The notes: generated from the sequence alone by a model not told the origin. Numbered from the stretch's first letter, positions 12,130-24,657 are shown. The stretch: DNA of 64,000 nt from Rugalucina vietnamica (GCA_964017185.1 OZ024876.1:14137726-14201725), one strand, 5' to 3'. Translations and numbers: made by a program.

Positions 12130-12313
12130 TTTTAGTTAAGTTAAGGTAACTGAGTGGCCACCTATTGGGAAAATAGCTGCTCATTCCGCTTACGAAATGT
12201 TTTCATGGTATATGTACCTGATTGTTAGTATGGTTTTTTCCCACCTCGGTTTTTGGGGTGGGAGTCTTTTTCTGATTGCGCCTTTTCCTGATCTTTGCCT
12301 ACTTGTACTTTTT
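12130..12313 (+). mobile_element. Retro-like family R, truncated copy nested in copy 1
   Basis: About 184 bp in the opposite orientation to its host, ending ...CCTACTTGTACTTTTT. It replaces the roughly 45 bp between TATCGCC and TTTTACATGGCC of the host copy. Together with 11858-12050 it forms a potential hairpin with arms of about 185 bp. Confidence 0.75.
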
Positions 12314-12830
12314 TACATGGCCATAACCTCACCCTCAGCTTCCGCAGTGGTTCATAACATTTACATGTAATTAGTTCTTCGGTCCTCGTTGTGAATCACT
12401 AACTAGACAAGGAATCACCAAGAACAAACAAATAAATCACGATAAACATCCTGATGAATCAAAATCCAGGACACAGATTGAGTACGCTGCCCTGGGCGCC
12501 GAATAACCTACTAACTCCGGAGCAAAAGAAAAACACCAGTTGGACCCGGTAGGCCAAGCAACAGACAAGAAGCTCCGGTCCCAACCAACCAAAATGAATA
12601 GCTTTAAGTCGGGGCCATCATAGAGTCTGACGCCCGACCCATCGGCGTGCAATTGAAGAAGGCAGCATAGTTATCAACCATGATTGGGTTAAAAACTAAG
12701 CATGCAGACTGTCGCATAACATTCAAGTTATAACCTTTACGTCTGTAACGTGTTATGATTTTTCTGAACTGAAAAGAAAAATCATTACTTCCTAAAAGTT
12801 TCTTAAATTTGTAAACCAAATTAAACTACA
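12314..12830 (-). mobile_element. Retro-like family R, copy 1 (5' part)
   Basis: Continuation of the copy begun at 11858, and the longest 5' extension seen in the window, running past the GCACGCCG boundary where the 13082 copy stops. It contains minus-strand open frames with a segment LYDGPDLKLFILVGW that recurs at 13551-13748. I cannot assign the frame to a known domain. Confidence 0.6.
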
Positions 12831-13081
12831 TGTCTATTTATATGGGATTCAATTGACCAATGACAGTAAATGAGCTCCAACTATTTAAACACATAAGAAA
12901 TGAGACCCGTCGGTTCCAGAAAAGTATTTGTGGCATGTAAATATTAAAATGCTATCAAATGTTTTCTTGCATTCGCTTCAGGTTTAAGTAGTTACATCTC
13001 GCTGTATGGGATAAAAACAAACACAAAAAACACACACATCTTTATCAACTACTTACGTTGTGCATCATTTTAGTATAAAAA

Positions 13082-13746
13082 AGTACAAGTAGGCAAAGAT
13101 CAGGAAAAGGCGCAATCAGAAAAAGCCTCCCACTCCAAAAACCAAGGTGGGAAAAAACCAAACTAACAATCAGGTACTTATACCATGAAAACATTTCGTA
13201 AGCCGAATGAGCAGCTATTTTCCCAATAGGTGGCCACTCAGTTACCTTAACTTAACTAAAAATATGCAAACATACATAAGGCGCCAACAGCACAAAAATA
13301 TTTTAAACATCAATACATAAAACAAAAAGAACCACTACAGAAGTATCGACTTGGAACGATCAGTAACACAAAGTTACAGGCGGGTTTAAATCGATTTTAC
13401 ACGGCCGTAACCTCACCCTCAGCTTCTGCAGCGGTTCATAACATTTAGTTAGTTCTTCGGTCCTCGTGGCGAATCTCTAACTAGTAAATGAATCATCAAG
13501 AACAAACAAATAAATCATAATAAACATCCTGATGAATCAAAAACCAGGACTCACAGATTCAGTAAGCTGCCCGACGATGGAGATCCCTGGGCGCCAAATA
13601 ACTTACTATCTCCGGAGCTAAAGAAAAACATCAGTTGGACCCCGGTGGGCCAAGCAACAGACAAGAAGCTCCGGCCCCAACCAACTAAAATGAATAGCTT
13701 TAAGTCGGGGCCATCATAGAGTCTGACGCCCGACCCACCGGCGTGC
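13082..13746 (-). mobile_element. Retro-like family R, 665-bp copy
   Basis: Inserted into a site that reads TTATAAAATCTGATTCTGG in unit-B copy 2 (about 25085). Here the flanks are TATAAAA on the left and AAAATCTG on the right, giving an A/T-rich duplication of about 4 bp. The minus-strand frame at 13551-13748 (LYDGPDLKLFILVGW, then FLSVAWPTG) is shared with 12437-12652. Confidence 0.8.
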
Positions 13747-14517
13747 AAAATCTGATTCTGGTTTACATTCCCAGCTTATTTCAGTATGGAATCATCTCCC
13801 TTTTAACTATATCCCATCTAAACCACACTTATACGTGTTATAGATAGAGGAGGATTTCAATGGATATAGGTAAAATCAATTAAACATAAAAAATGATTTC
13901 AAGTGTATTTTTGCCTATTTTTATCAATAATGATATGATAAACAATTATCCTTATGCAAAGAAGAAAATTGTTTCGAAAAACATTCAATTTATTTCAAAC
14001 ATGGTTATTTTATATCCGTTAATGTAGATTCTCTAGTGTTCACGGAGATATTTCCGTGATGATTTTCAGTATAACAGCCTAAATGTGATCATTATATAAT
14101 ATGATAATTATACTTATTTTTCACTGAGACTCACAAATTGGTCACCTTACCGTATAATTATCTCTTTCAGCAGAAAATAATGCTAAAGTTCAGCATATTA
14201 CCGACTTTTATTTTTATTACATTGTACATACATGGAAATGTTTTCGTCGCTTACAGTGCGGAACAAAGGCTGGATGCATTTCATGTTTCCTTTTATTGAA
14301 TTCTACATGCTAGTTATCCATTTTTGTGCACACCGTGCCAATGTTGGACACGCTTAAAGTTTTCTGTTTTACCCCCAGGATCAGGTAGTGCTGCAGCGGC
14401 CTTTTCCCCTACCACCATTGTTCTTTGGAAAGCCCAGCAAGGAGAGATTATCATTACATAGTGCAATATGTTTTCGCCTTACATTACAATCGGCGTGTGA
14501 AAAGAAAAAAGAGATGA

Positions 14518-15037
14518 AAAGATACAAGTAGGCAAAGATCAGGAAAAGGCGCAATCAGAAAAAGATTCTCACTCCAAAAACCGAGGTGGGAAAAAACAAA
14601 CTAACAATCAGGTACTTATACCATGAAAACATTTCGTAAGCCGAATGAGCAGCTATTTTCCCAATAGGTGGCCACTCAGTTACCTTAACTTAACTAAAAA
14701 TATGAAAACATACATAAGCGCCAACAGCACAAAAATATTTTAAACACCAAGACATAAAACAAAAAGAACCACCACAGAAGTATCGACTTGGAACGATCAG
14801 TAACACAAAGTTACTGGCGGGTTTAAATCGATTTTACATGGCCATAACCTCACCCTCAGCTTCTGCAGTGGTTCATAACATTAAGTTAGTTCTTCGGTCC
14901 TCGTGGTGAATCTCTAACTAGTCAATGAATCATCAAGAACAAACAAATAAATCATGATAAACACCCTGATGAATCAAAAACCAGGACTCACAGATTGAGT
15001 AAGCTGCCCGACGATGGAGATCCCTGGGCGCCGAATA
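14518..15037 (-). mobile_element. Retro-like family R, 520-bp copy
   Basis: Truncated at ...GGGCGCCGAATA. The flank is GAAAAG on the left and AAGCTTTTTATGACC on the right; copy 4 at about 38230 reads GAAAAGCTTTTTATGACC uninterrupted. Confidence 0.8.
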
Positions 15038-16307
15038 AAGCTTTTTATGACCAAAACTTGAAAAATGAAATATAGGTAACAATGGGAAGCTGGCAGAATT
15101 GTGATACCATATTACTATTATTTCATAACAATATAGGCAATACCAAGGGAAAAGATATCACTTTTACTTTTATGCATAAATCTCTCGAATAATACATTGT
15201 CAATACCCAAAATAAAGCAAATACTTTTCACTTTGTTTGTTTTAATTTGTATCCGTATTCATACAAAACACTCTTTAACAATTTATAAAGAATCAAATGA
15301 CACAACGACACAACTTACATATAATGTTAAAAACCATGTAATAATTCAAATACAATCCATTAAGTTAACAACGTAATATTTCACTAGATACTCTATACAC
15401 AGAAAACATTCATCTTTGTTTTAAAATAACGTCATTTGCTAATTTAGAATATTATATAAACATACATTAACACTGTTAATCGAACTTCTTCACTTTGCTG
15501 TATGGCAGGGACTGATATTGCACTCGTATTTAAAGACAGCGCAGCAGAGAGAATCGATTTACTGATATTGGAGCCGCGGTGTGAGTAAAAATGATTTTCC
15601 ACACGAACAATCGAAGACACAGGTAGTAACTTAACTGTTTAGCGAATCAGCTCCTTTGATGTCGCTACATTGCTCATACGTACTGTTTAAGAACAGGAAA
15701 ATTCTATACACAGGCTGATTGGTTTGTTGCATACATGCACTTGGTCGAAAACCCGTATTACACCATGTTTAGTTAATAAAATATGTGTTCGGCATCATAT
15801 AAAAGACTTTTTTATTTGTAAAATTAATGTGCGTTTTCATGGTACCTACAGACAAAAGTGGACGTCCTATGTTGTGTATATCTTTTTTGAATTCAATGTG
15901 CTTCTTCACAGTGACTGCTAATTTACACCATCGTGACAAATAATGTAGTAGCTTAGTGGCTGTCCTAACGCTTGAGCCCTTTATAAACAAGCATACTAAC
16001 AATATAGGAAAATAGCCAATCTACAGATGGCATACCTATTGTGAAGTATTGGAACAAATCTGACAATAAAACGCACAGCATGTACCCTTCAGCCTTAATA
16101 TATGAACGTGTCTACTAGGTGCTTGTTTTTATTACACAGCTAAAGTATTACAGCTGGTAAATAATCAAACAAAGTCTGAAAAGCGTTTGAAGGAGAAATG
16201 AACTCAGTAACTCTGATTCTTTACATATCAGGCATGTTTGAACACATTTCGTTTTGTGTGCGAACGTTTTTCAAGTACACTAATTCAATTATGTTAAAAA
16301 CGTTATA

Positions 16308-16735
16308 TACCGTATTCGTTCTAATTAGCACTCATGCTTCAATAAACGCACAGCCGTGTTGTTTCTGAAAACACATTGCACGATTAGCAATTGGGTAGCA
16401 TTTTGGTAATACACCAATTCTACACATACCGTATTAACAGCATCAGAAATTCCCACTTCGGTTTTTGGAGTGGGAATTTCTTTCTGATTGCACCTTTTCT
16501 TAATCATTGCCTACTTGTACCTTTTTAAAACTTTACCTTAGATGATCAAACACTTTTTTGCAGGGCTTGAAACATTTAAATTGCATTATCACTGGTATGG
16601 CTGACATGATTATTTCACCAGTGTATGTGTTGTTTTGGTTCATAGTGTGCGCTAAATAGAATGGAATTTTGTCACCTTAACTTTGTTATTTTGACACGTT
16701 AAGCGCAATTTGTGCTAATTAAAACGAATACGGTA
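16308..16735. mobile_element. TACCGTATTCG-ended MITE, copy 1
   Basis: Inverted termini TACCGTATTCGTTCTAATTA and the inverse of TAATTAAAACGAATACGGTA. A truncated family R fragment (about 16449-16526) is nested inside. Unit-B copies 3 and 4 lack the element (about 34130 and 40530), whereas copy 2 has it at the same place (27174-27615). Flanking TA suggests a 2-bp duplication. Confidence 0.8.
16449..16526 (+). mobile_element. Retro-like family R, 3' fragment
   Basis: Only the last roughly 80 bp of the family (CCACTTCGGTTTTTGGAGTG to TTGCCTACTTGTACC). It is inside the TACCG MITE and shared with copy 2 at 27328, so it inserted before those two unit-B copies separated. Confidence 0.75.
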
Positions 16736-17637
16736 TAAACTAATACATATCAATCAAGTACGTTTTGAGTATTTATGGTGTCGAAGACTTAGGTTTTTGT
16801 CTGGTTTATTCCTTTCATTGCATGTTTTAACCCACATACATGTAATAATGTACGATTTTTACAATATTACACAATATTAATTAATAATCCAGTTCTACAA
16901 AATCATGTTACTTACCAATGAAAATAAACACAATGGAAATAATCCTTGTTGTTAAAACACAATGATATTATAACAGTTAGAGCGTCAAAGCAGATATCAC
17001 TGATACGGCGGGCTCTTCACATATGGTGTTTTATTACATCATAAATGGTCTCATATTGCCCTCGTCTCGTGGCTTCTGTTGAACTAGTTGCTTCGAATCA
17101 ATATAGAGCTATTTGACGAGCGAATTGCCGACGTCTATGTACTCTTATAACCTGAAGTTGAATGAGTATTAGTGCATTGAATTAAATTATTATTATATTA
17201 GATTTATTCATACAATATTCAATGGTATTTGTTTATGCCATCCTGCCATAGCGAGCATTTAAATAATTTCTTTCAATTACTATTGATTCAACGCCTGGGA
17301 ATGAACATTTACCTTATGGGGTCAAAAGATATATTGTGTATGTAATTAAAATAAATACAGCAGAAGGATATTGTTGTAACATTGTTCTGTATTTGAAGTG
17401 GAACATTTTAATAGAGATTTATTTACACGCAGTAGTGTGGAAATTGACTGCAAATTTAATATGTGACAGCAATCGAATAAATATTAAAATTGCTGAAGAA
17501 ATATAGCGAAAATACACTTAGACAATTAATTAAACAATTCTTAAGCATATATGTTTTTCGCAAAAGGAAGTTGCTTATTGTTAGCAATGACTTCTTTACT
17601 TCTTTTGGAAATCGTTTTACATTCACCTTTTGTAGAC

Positions 17638-17905
17638 AAAGGTACAAGTAAGCAAAGATCAGGAAAAGGCGCAATCAGAAAGAGACTCCCACTCCAAAAA
17701 CCGAGGCGGGAAAAACCAAACTAACAATCAGGCACTTATACCATGAAACATATCGTAAGCCGAATGAGCAGCTATTTTCCCAATAGGTGGCCACTCAGTT
17801 ACCTTAACATAATTAAAAATATGAAAACATACGTAAGGCGCCAACAGCACAAAAAAAAATTTAAACACCAAGACATAAAACAAAAAGAACCACCACAGAA
17901 GTGGT
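17638..17905 (-). mobile_element. Retro-like family R, 268-bp copy
   Basis: Starts AAAGGTACAAGTAAGCAAAG and stops after CACCACAGAAGTGG. It lies at the junction of unit-B copies 1 and 2. Confidence 0.75.
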
Positions 17906-18481
17906 GACAAACCTTATATGACTAATAAAACAAAGCTATGAAAAACCTACTTTTAGGATATCATAAACTTACAACACACTCGGATGGCGAAACAACCGCA
18001 TCTGTATCTATATTAATGTATGTGGCTCCATATATTTGACTGATCGGAGCAGTTTAAAGTATTAATTATAATAGATTTGTCACAAGAGAGTCTGTCTTTG
18101 GTGAATTAAAAACACCGATAAGACGCTATTATAGCAAATTAATTTTGAGAACTGTTGAGTTATTTTGATATAATGTGCACCTGCCTTTATCCTAAACATT
18201 CAAAATTATGACTTTAAGCTCTTTCTACATGCTATCAATCCGTCTGATAGAAGACAGGAACAGGTTATAATATGACGAGGTCCAATAACCTTTTAGCCCG
18301 ATGTTGCTGTAAGAAAAATAGCTAATTCATCATATTTGATATAGTTTAGTTTACATTTCATCGTTTTATTTTTTCAATGAAATTTGTATTTGCCTAAGAA
18401 TTATAGATGTTAAGTGCCGGGCCCACTGAATCGTAAGCAATCGAACGATTGTTGATCATAAGTACCTAATTGTCAATTTAG

Positions 18482-18540
18482 TTTTCCCACCTCGGTTTCT
18501 GGAATGGGAATTTCTTTCTGACTGCGTCTTTTCCTGATAT
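18482..18540 (+). mobile_element. Retro-like family R, short 3' fragment
   Basis: About 60 bp, CCCACCTCGGTTTCTGGAAT to TTTTCCTGAT, lacking the final TTGCCTACTTGTACC end. Confidence 0.6.
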
Positions 18541-19169
18541 CTTTTTTATTGATAAGACCTATGCAAAATTTGTAATATGTTTTCCAAAGTATATCTGCGT
18601 TCTTAATTTGCATATCGGGTCAACGAAATGATCCCCAAATGAATATTAAGACAATCGTATAGCGATCGTAAGCGATCTTAAGTGCAATGTTGTCGAGAAT
18701 TTAACTCTTCTAACATCTGAAATGGAGTTAAGGTGTATGTGTTGGTTGGTTTAAAACCAACAAGATAGCATTATGCCGATTTAGTATTTGATTAAACTCA
18801 GAGAACATTTACTAAACTTTACTGACCGTGACCATCATATTGTATATGGAGATCGTTTTCACTATCTTGCACAAAATTAATTATTGATTGAATATTAACC
18901 ATGATTAAAATTCTTTCCGAGAAGACACACGTCACACATTTGCCATTGTATATATGAAAGGAATCCTTCAAATGCCAACTTCGGTTCAAACTTTTGCTGA
19001 AAAAGATATGATTCTAGGATATTTTATTAAATATAAGACAGCGAATATCAGCTGTCAATTAAACAGTAGTTTACCAGACATCCATGATAAAATCAGACAT
19101 TGTGTCTTAATCTTAATGTAATCATTTTCATCTATCCCTTTCACGTCTGTGTAAAAAAACATCATGATT

Positions 19170-19183
19170 TCTTTATCGACAAG
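19170..19183 (+). repeat. Left TIR of the ISL2EU-like element
   Basis: TCTTTATCGACAAG, a perfect 14-bp inverse of the right end. An inner block at about 19198-19217 (ATCATGTGATCTCCAGAAGG) is the second, imperfect part of the TIR. Confidence 0.85.
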
Positions 19184-19360
19184 AGAACCGTTATCAGATC
19201 ATGTGATCTCCAGAAGGGAAATAAATTGGTTTACCTGCCAGCAGCTGTTCTGGCTACACAGAGTTTATTTACAAATCTGAATTCCAGCCACATGTGTAAC
19301 CTTGTTTTACAGCAAAAACTTAATTAATGAAATAAATTTAGAATAATTAAAGATGTAAAA

Positions 19361-21194
19361 ATGGTCCATTACTGTTGTGTCCCTGAATGCAAGGCTTCTG
19401 GATTTGATGAGAACGTGTCATTCCATTCATTTCCAAAGGAAAACGTAGACCAAAAACTATTTAAGGTAAGACAAAATCATCTAGTTTGTTCGTGTTTCTC
19501 TATGTAGCCAAGTTGCATCAAAGTCTAATGTTTTTTTCTTAACTGAGATTTAAATAGTTTAACATTCGACAGTGCCAGAATTTTACTTTGTTTACAAGTA
19601 CATGATTGTAGTCATCAACACTACAAACAACAAGCATTTCAGGAATGACCAACAATAATTCTTTTTAGCACAAATCATTGACAAATAAAATATAAAGGTT
19701 TGTCATTTTTCTTTGCCCTATTAAATGAAAAAAAAAGATAAAACTAAATTGTGTTTACATGTATCTCATTGTCGTTCGCAAACCACTCTTTTACAGACAT
19801 GGAAGGCAAGAATAAGGAGGTCTGCAACATCAGCTACGAAAGACGACTTCAAAGTTACTGCTAATACAAAAGTTTGCTCAAAACACTTCTTGTTTGCTGA
19901 CTTTATAGAGTATGACTCAAAAAGAAGAAAACTAAAACAGGGTGCAGTGCCATCAGTATTTTCGTGGTCGAATCAGTCCAAGCGTAAGTCTCCCAAAAAG
20001 AGATACGACAGTGAAGCCACAGACACGGCATCGGAGTCAGAGGAGAATCCAAAGCAAAGTTTTGAGGAAGGGGTACAAGTGTGTATACCAATCCCATGCT
20101 CACATCGATTCTCAATGAATATTGTCTTGGCTTCGAATCCGAAGATGAAGCTTGTTCAGTTTTACACAGGATTTCCAAATTATGAGATATTTAAGGAAGT
20201 GTTGAATCTCATTGTTCCTGAGTGCGACAGATCCAGCATAGTTTACTGGGACAACAGACGCTCCCATACATATGTGAGTGGACCAGAATACTTCGACTCA
20301 GATGAGGATGACATTTTAGATATGAGTGATGATGAAGGTGATGATGCTGTGCCACCCTCCAGGACTCATAAACTGTCTGTAGAAGATGAGTTCTTACTAA
20401 CTATGATGAAATTAAGACTTGGCCTTTTTAATAAGGATTTGGCAGTCAGATTTGGAATTTCATTGTCAACTGTGTCTAAAATCTTCATGACCTGGATTAA
20501 TTTGATATACATAAAACTTGGCTCATTGAACATTTTCCCACACAGAGATATAATCATGAAGAACATGACTAAAGAATTTAAACAGCAGTACCCGAATGTC
20601 ATGCTTATTATAGACTGCACTGAGCTTCGCATTCAGATGCCCTCATCTTTGGTCAGGAAATCTCAAACTTATTCAGACTATAAATCAACAAATACATTTA
20701 AAGGATTGGTTGGTGTGGATAGTAAGGGAGGCATCATGTTTGTATCTCACCTGTATACAGGTAGTATCTCGGACAAGGAGATATGTCAGCGTAGTGGATT
20801 CTATGCGATGTTGAAAAGGAAGATTGAGAATGGTGAACTACAGCGGGGCGATGGAGTAATGGCAGACAAAGGCTTCAATATTCATAAGGAGCTCGAGGAA
20901 CATGGGCTGAAACTTAACATCCCTCCATTTTTAGGGAAGAGAAAGCGACTTTCTGCTGATGACGTTCTACAAACACGTTTAATAGCTCATCACAGAATAC
21001 AAGTAGAAAGAGCAATAGGAAAAGTGAAAAACTTTCATATTTTTGACACCAGATTTAGACTAAGATCAGCTGGGATTCTGAACCAGATATGGACAGATTG
21101 CTGTTTACTCGCAAACTTTCAGGATCCTTTGATAGTTAGGGCATCAGATGAATCATATATGGTAAAGTGCAAGATTTGCATACCAATTATATGA
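19361..21194 (+). CDS. THAP-HTH-DDE transposase (spliced)
   Basis: Exon 1 (19361-19465) encodes 35 residues. A GT-AG intron (19466-19796) joins in phase to exon 2 (19797-21194), giving about 500 aa. Residues 1-90 form a THAP zinc finger: MVHYCCVPEC start, FHSFP, W37, CSKHF (C62, H65) and GAVPSVF, so the C2CH ligands are C5, C10, C62, H65. Residues about 226-280 are the HTH that precedes DDE_Tnp_4 domains. The catalytic core shows IDCTE (D308), SDKEI (D361), ADKGF (D392) and QVERAIGK (E439); D392 to E439 is a 47-residue step, as in Harbinger-like DD47E enzymes. The protein should bind the TIRs through THAP and cut and join DNA in the nucleus. A donor GTAAAG at 21162 and a strong acceptor before 21298 suggest an alternative last exon ending SYMTTNM. 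No stop or frameshift interrupts it. Confidence 0.92.
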
Positions 21195-21523
21195 ACTTTC
21201 AAATTACTGTACGTCATCATAAACCAACAATTGATCTCCCTAATTAATTACTATGAGGACTACATTTATTAATTTGTTTTCTTTTTTTTTTTCTCAGACA
21301 ACAAACATGTAAGAACAAAAGGAATAATTATTACATGCAAATATTTGCCATAGATTTTGCAGCGTTGAAAATGTATGTAAAATTCAATACGTGCCTTCTA
21401 AGAAGGGCAGACACTGTTCACCTCAACAACTGGCCATAGAATTAACAATGATGTTCCGCACATTTGTATTTCAATATACATATAAGTCATAAGTTCAGAG
21501 ATGCTTATTCAGAGAACAGAATT

Positions 21524-22475
21524 CATTTAAGGATGTTCGCTGCTAACATTTGACATTTCGGAACTTCCGGTTTTTCTTTTCTTGAATATCTCGTAAACAG
21601 TTGCAGATATTTTCCTAATATTTTATATTTGGAGACATATTGATGATATGCATTGAATGAGCCATAAAAATTGTCAATCTAAGAAACTTCATTTTTTCAC
21701 CCCATTTTCTGCAACTTTTCAGAAAATTTTAGTTGTCAGTAAAATTTAGGGGGTAGGGTAGATTAAACTTGAATATTACACATCTTAAAATTAATTGCAC
21801 TAGTTCGATGTTTATTTCAGAAGCAGTATATATGAACATGGTCTTCTAAGTCAGTCTTCGTGTCTTTAGTGTGCTGGTTTAAAAATTTTAGGTGGTTTTA
21901 TGAAATGGGCTTTTAGAAACAAAACAGCCGAAGAAAGGCTGAAAATGGCGATTTTCAAGTTGTTGGTTCTCTCTTATATGCTCACTACCCTATATATTTC
22001 TTTCTTTTATTCGAACAATATTACCAAGTTCTATGTTATGTGAAAATACAAGAAAAAGTTTGAATCAACAAATATGAATTTGGCACATTTCAAAATATTT
22101 TCCAACTTTTCAAGTATGGGGGTAGGGTTGAAAAAGGAATCGTAAAATTTTGTCATCCACTTCAAGTTGCAAATTTTTCTATGCTTTTGGTCCAAAATAG
22201 TCTGCGTTACGTAAATATGATGACTTTTGAAAGCATTCTAGGCGTATGTTTGTTCCAGACAGGTATGTTTCAAAGAATTAAAAATTAAATTATTTTTACC
22301 AAATTTAAAACATAGTGCTCAGAGGTCTCATTCAGAGGGCTGTAGCTTGAAAAAATGCACACTACCCTATATTTATTTTGTTTTCAAATGTCTTGTGTTG
22401 TATTTTAGAATCAAAAAAGAGTGATTAGAAAAAAAGTTTGAATACTTTTTCATTGGCAGCGAACATCCTTAAATG
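21524..22475. mobile_element. MITE-like insert with CATTTAAGGATGTTCGCTGC ends
   Basis: The 20-bp sequence at 21524-21543 recurs exactly inverted at 22456-22475, enclosing about 950 bp with no usable frame. It lies between the two convergent genes of the transposon, in what would be their 3' flanks, so it does not break either gene. The inside repeats short blocks such as CACTACCCTATAT (about 21984 and 22360). Confidence 0.75.
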
Positions 22476-22562
22476 CAAGTATGCCATTAAATGTATGCAT
22501 GTAATCACTTTTGTTGTTTTATTTACATGTAGATCCCTTTACTACTCATTCTTTTGTCAGAA

Positions 22563-24072
22563 CTATTGTAGGTCCTGCTGAACAGATGTACTAGCTACTG
22601 GTTCTGATAATACGTCAACTGATTTGTCCTTCAATATTAAATGTTGAACTGCATGATTGAAATAAAATTCTGTCAGTTTGGGAAACATTTCTCTAACCCA
22701 AAAATCTTTTGAGAATGGTACTCTTTCTACAAATATTCCTTTGTTAGTGAATACAACAAAATCACACCAGGAAATTCCGGCAATAGCCATCTGGCCTTGG
22801 ATCTGATAATGATATTCATGATTCCGTTTTAGTCTTGGTCGGCCAGCTATGAGTTCTAGACAGAAATCGGCATTGCCAACAGCTTCCGCTGGAAGGACAT
22901 TTCGATATTTAAAAGGACACTTAATCTCAAGCAGTCCAAACATGTCAGATGCATTTTTGTCAACGACCTTACCATCAGGAGAAGCACCGAAGTACGGAAA
23001 CGCTGGATTGACAACCAATCCACTGTGATATACAGTTATGTCATGATTATGTTTTTTCATTTTCTTTACATAGACTTTTCTAGCGAAGCTTTCTTTTTCA
23101 ATACCATGTGCTACTGATCTTACACCACGCAAGTCTTTACTAATAAACATGTTCTTTAAGAATGCAGTTGATGGCACACTTTTGCGTTTTAATATTTCGC
23201 CAAATTTAGAAGAAGTTACTCTCTTTTCTCGACTTTTAAACCACAATGGATTGTCACTTTGGGTCACAGTGAGTGATTCTAGCTCATTGCATCTCTGCAT
23301 ATCTAATGTCAAGCTTTGAATGAAATTCGTGATATCTTTTGAGAAAACATCTTCTGTTATCCTGATAGTTGGTTCTCCTATTTTAGTAGGCAGATCTGGA
23401 AACAAGATGATGTTGTCACCATTTTGGTTCATGATAGGCAAAGGTAGGTATGCCTCGAACTGATACGACATTGTGTGGTAATCCTGTAGTTGGTAACTAA
23501 GTGGGGAATTATCATGTACATCACCAAATAGACTTTCCTTAATATTATTACTTTTGTCCTCCAACATATACGAAAACGGAATATTTCTGCTGCGGGCTTT
23601 TAAGACATCGGCGACTCTGTCCATTTTCTCTTTGGTAATCATACCTCTCGCCTTTTTAGCTCTCGCATCATACAGTCGGCAAAGGACAGGGTCTCTCTTT
23701 CTTTGCTGGCGGTCTGTAGTTGCTTTAGCAAAGGTCAATTTCATTAAAGGCTGTGGTGTAATTTTTTCTCCTCTTGGTTTATGCCACTTTTGTGGTCTAC
23801 TTGTACAGGACTTCTCGGCAGGAATTTCCTTTATGCGTGTTAAGGACCAATGTTGAATCTGGTACAAAAATGCTACCACGTGATTGCAGGATTCACCTTC
23901 ACTGAAATAAACAAATAAATAAATATTTAAATAAACAGGCACAGATGCACTGAAATAAATAAATAAATAAATAAATAGAAAAATAAACTTGACCGGATAA
24001 TTATTAATTAAACCGTGTCTTTCTGCACAAAACTATTAGTGAACAAAACACCAAAACACTACAACTTGGGAT

Positions 24073-24128
<56 letters not shown>

Positions 24129-24436
24129 CCTGCTGTACAGGAGCATGTTGCAGTTTCAACATTTCTGTTCAATGTACTGATGTTTACAGTTACATCATGG
24201 GGTGTCTCTCGTTTAAGATAACTTCTCCAGCACTTGGCTTTCAAGTTGAAAGTCTTGTTCTGATCATCTTCTGCTGCATATGCATCATGTATAAATTCCT
24301 CCACGTAAAATTCATAACCCCGATCAGAAGCTCTGTCTGTACCATGCTTTGTGATATAATCAGTTATATTAATAGAAGAAAATCTAGGAAGCTTTGTCAG
24401 TTTTTTTGTCCAAATGGTGCCACTTTTACTTTGCAT
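22563..24436 (-). CDS. SWIM zinc finger + YqaJ-type exonuclease (spliced)
   Basis: On the minus strand, exon 1 (24436-24129) ends CAGCAGG|GTAAGT and exon 2 (23901-22563) follows a TTTATTTCAG acceptor, with the join in phase; total about 548 aa. The splice completes a SWIM zinc finger: CSC at 98-100 and CNH at 108-110 (CxC-x7-CxH), split by the intron. The second half is a YqaJ/lambda-exonuclease-type PD-(D/E)XK nuclease: GASPDG with D412, LEIKCPFK with E428 and K430, then YQIQGQMAI. Such nucleases degrade DNA ends; in ISL2EU elements they accompany the transposase, and a role in end processing is only inferred. The gene converges with the transposase gene. Its intron contains a (GA)n tract. 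All catalytic motifs are intact, so activity is plausible. Confidence 0.9.
24077..24123. repeat. (GA)n microsatellite
   Basis: About 23 GA units within the single intron of the YqaJ gene, ending right at its splice donor (ACTTAC on the plus strand at 24123-24128). Length variation here could affect splicing. Confidence 0.95.
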
Positions 24437-24657
24437 GTTTACATGTTTGAATGACTATCTACTACTAAACATTTTATGCAGTGCCTGATTAAGTCATTAG
24501 CATCAATATTACATACTAGCAGGTCAGATGGTGATATGAGATAAGATTTTAATGACTTGCAAACTACTGAAGGAAAATGTGTATTGGAATCGGGTTAATC
24601 TCGGTTCAACAGCTGCCTGTGTTTATATTTGCTTGCCTTCTACAGGTCACGTGACTG

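Larger units (their letters stand above)
10440..17930. repeat. Tandem unit B, copy 1
   Basis: First of five direct copies of a unit of about 5 kb (after removing insertions). Landmarks recur in order in all or most copies: GCGAAACAACCGCATCT (10513), CATCTATCCCTTTCACGTCT (11621), GGAAATGTTTTCGTCGCTTA (about 14234), GGGACTGATATTGCACTCGT (about 15508), CAGTGACTGCTAATTTACA (about 15908), TCAACGCCTGGGAATGA (about 17287). Insertions here are a GAGCC MITE, four members of the retroelement-like family and a TACCG-ended MITE. Reading frames are not conserved between copies. Confidence 0.85.

Noticed and set aside
12437-12652. Host gene on the minus strand (LYDGPDLKLF frame)
   Set aside because: The frame lies in family R, is cut by truncation in most copies and is repeated at 13551. 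It may be retroelement coding, but not a host gene.
15724-15921. Small protein conserved between unit-B copies (MLHTCTWSK..., also 26545 and 32911)
   Set aside because: Similarity follows the DNA similarity of the duplicated unit, frames break with indels, and differences are not biased to silent sites.
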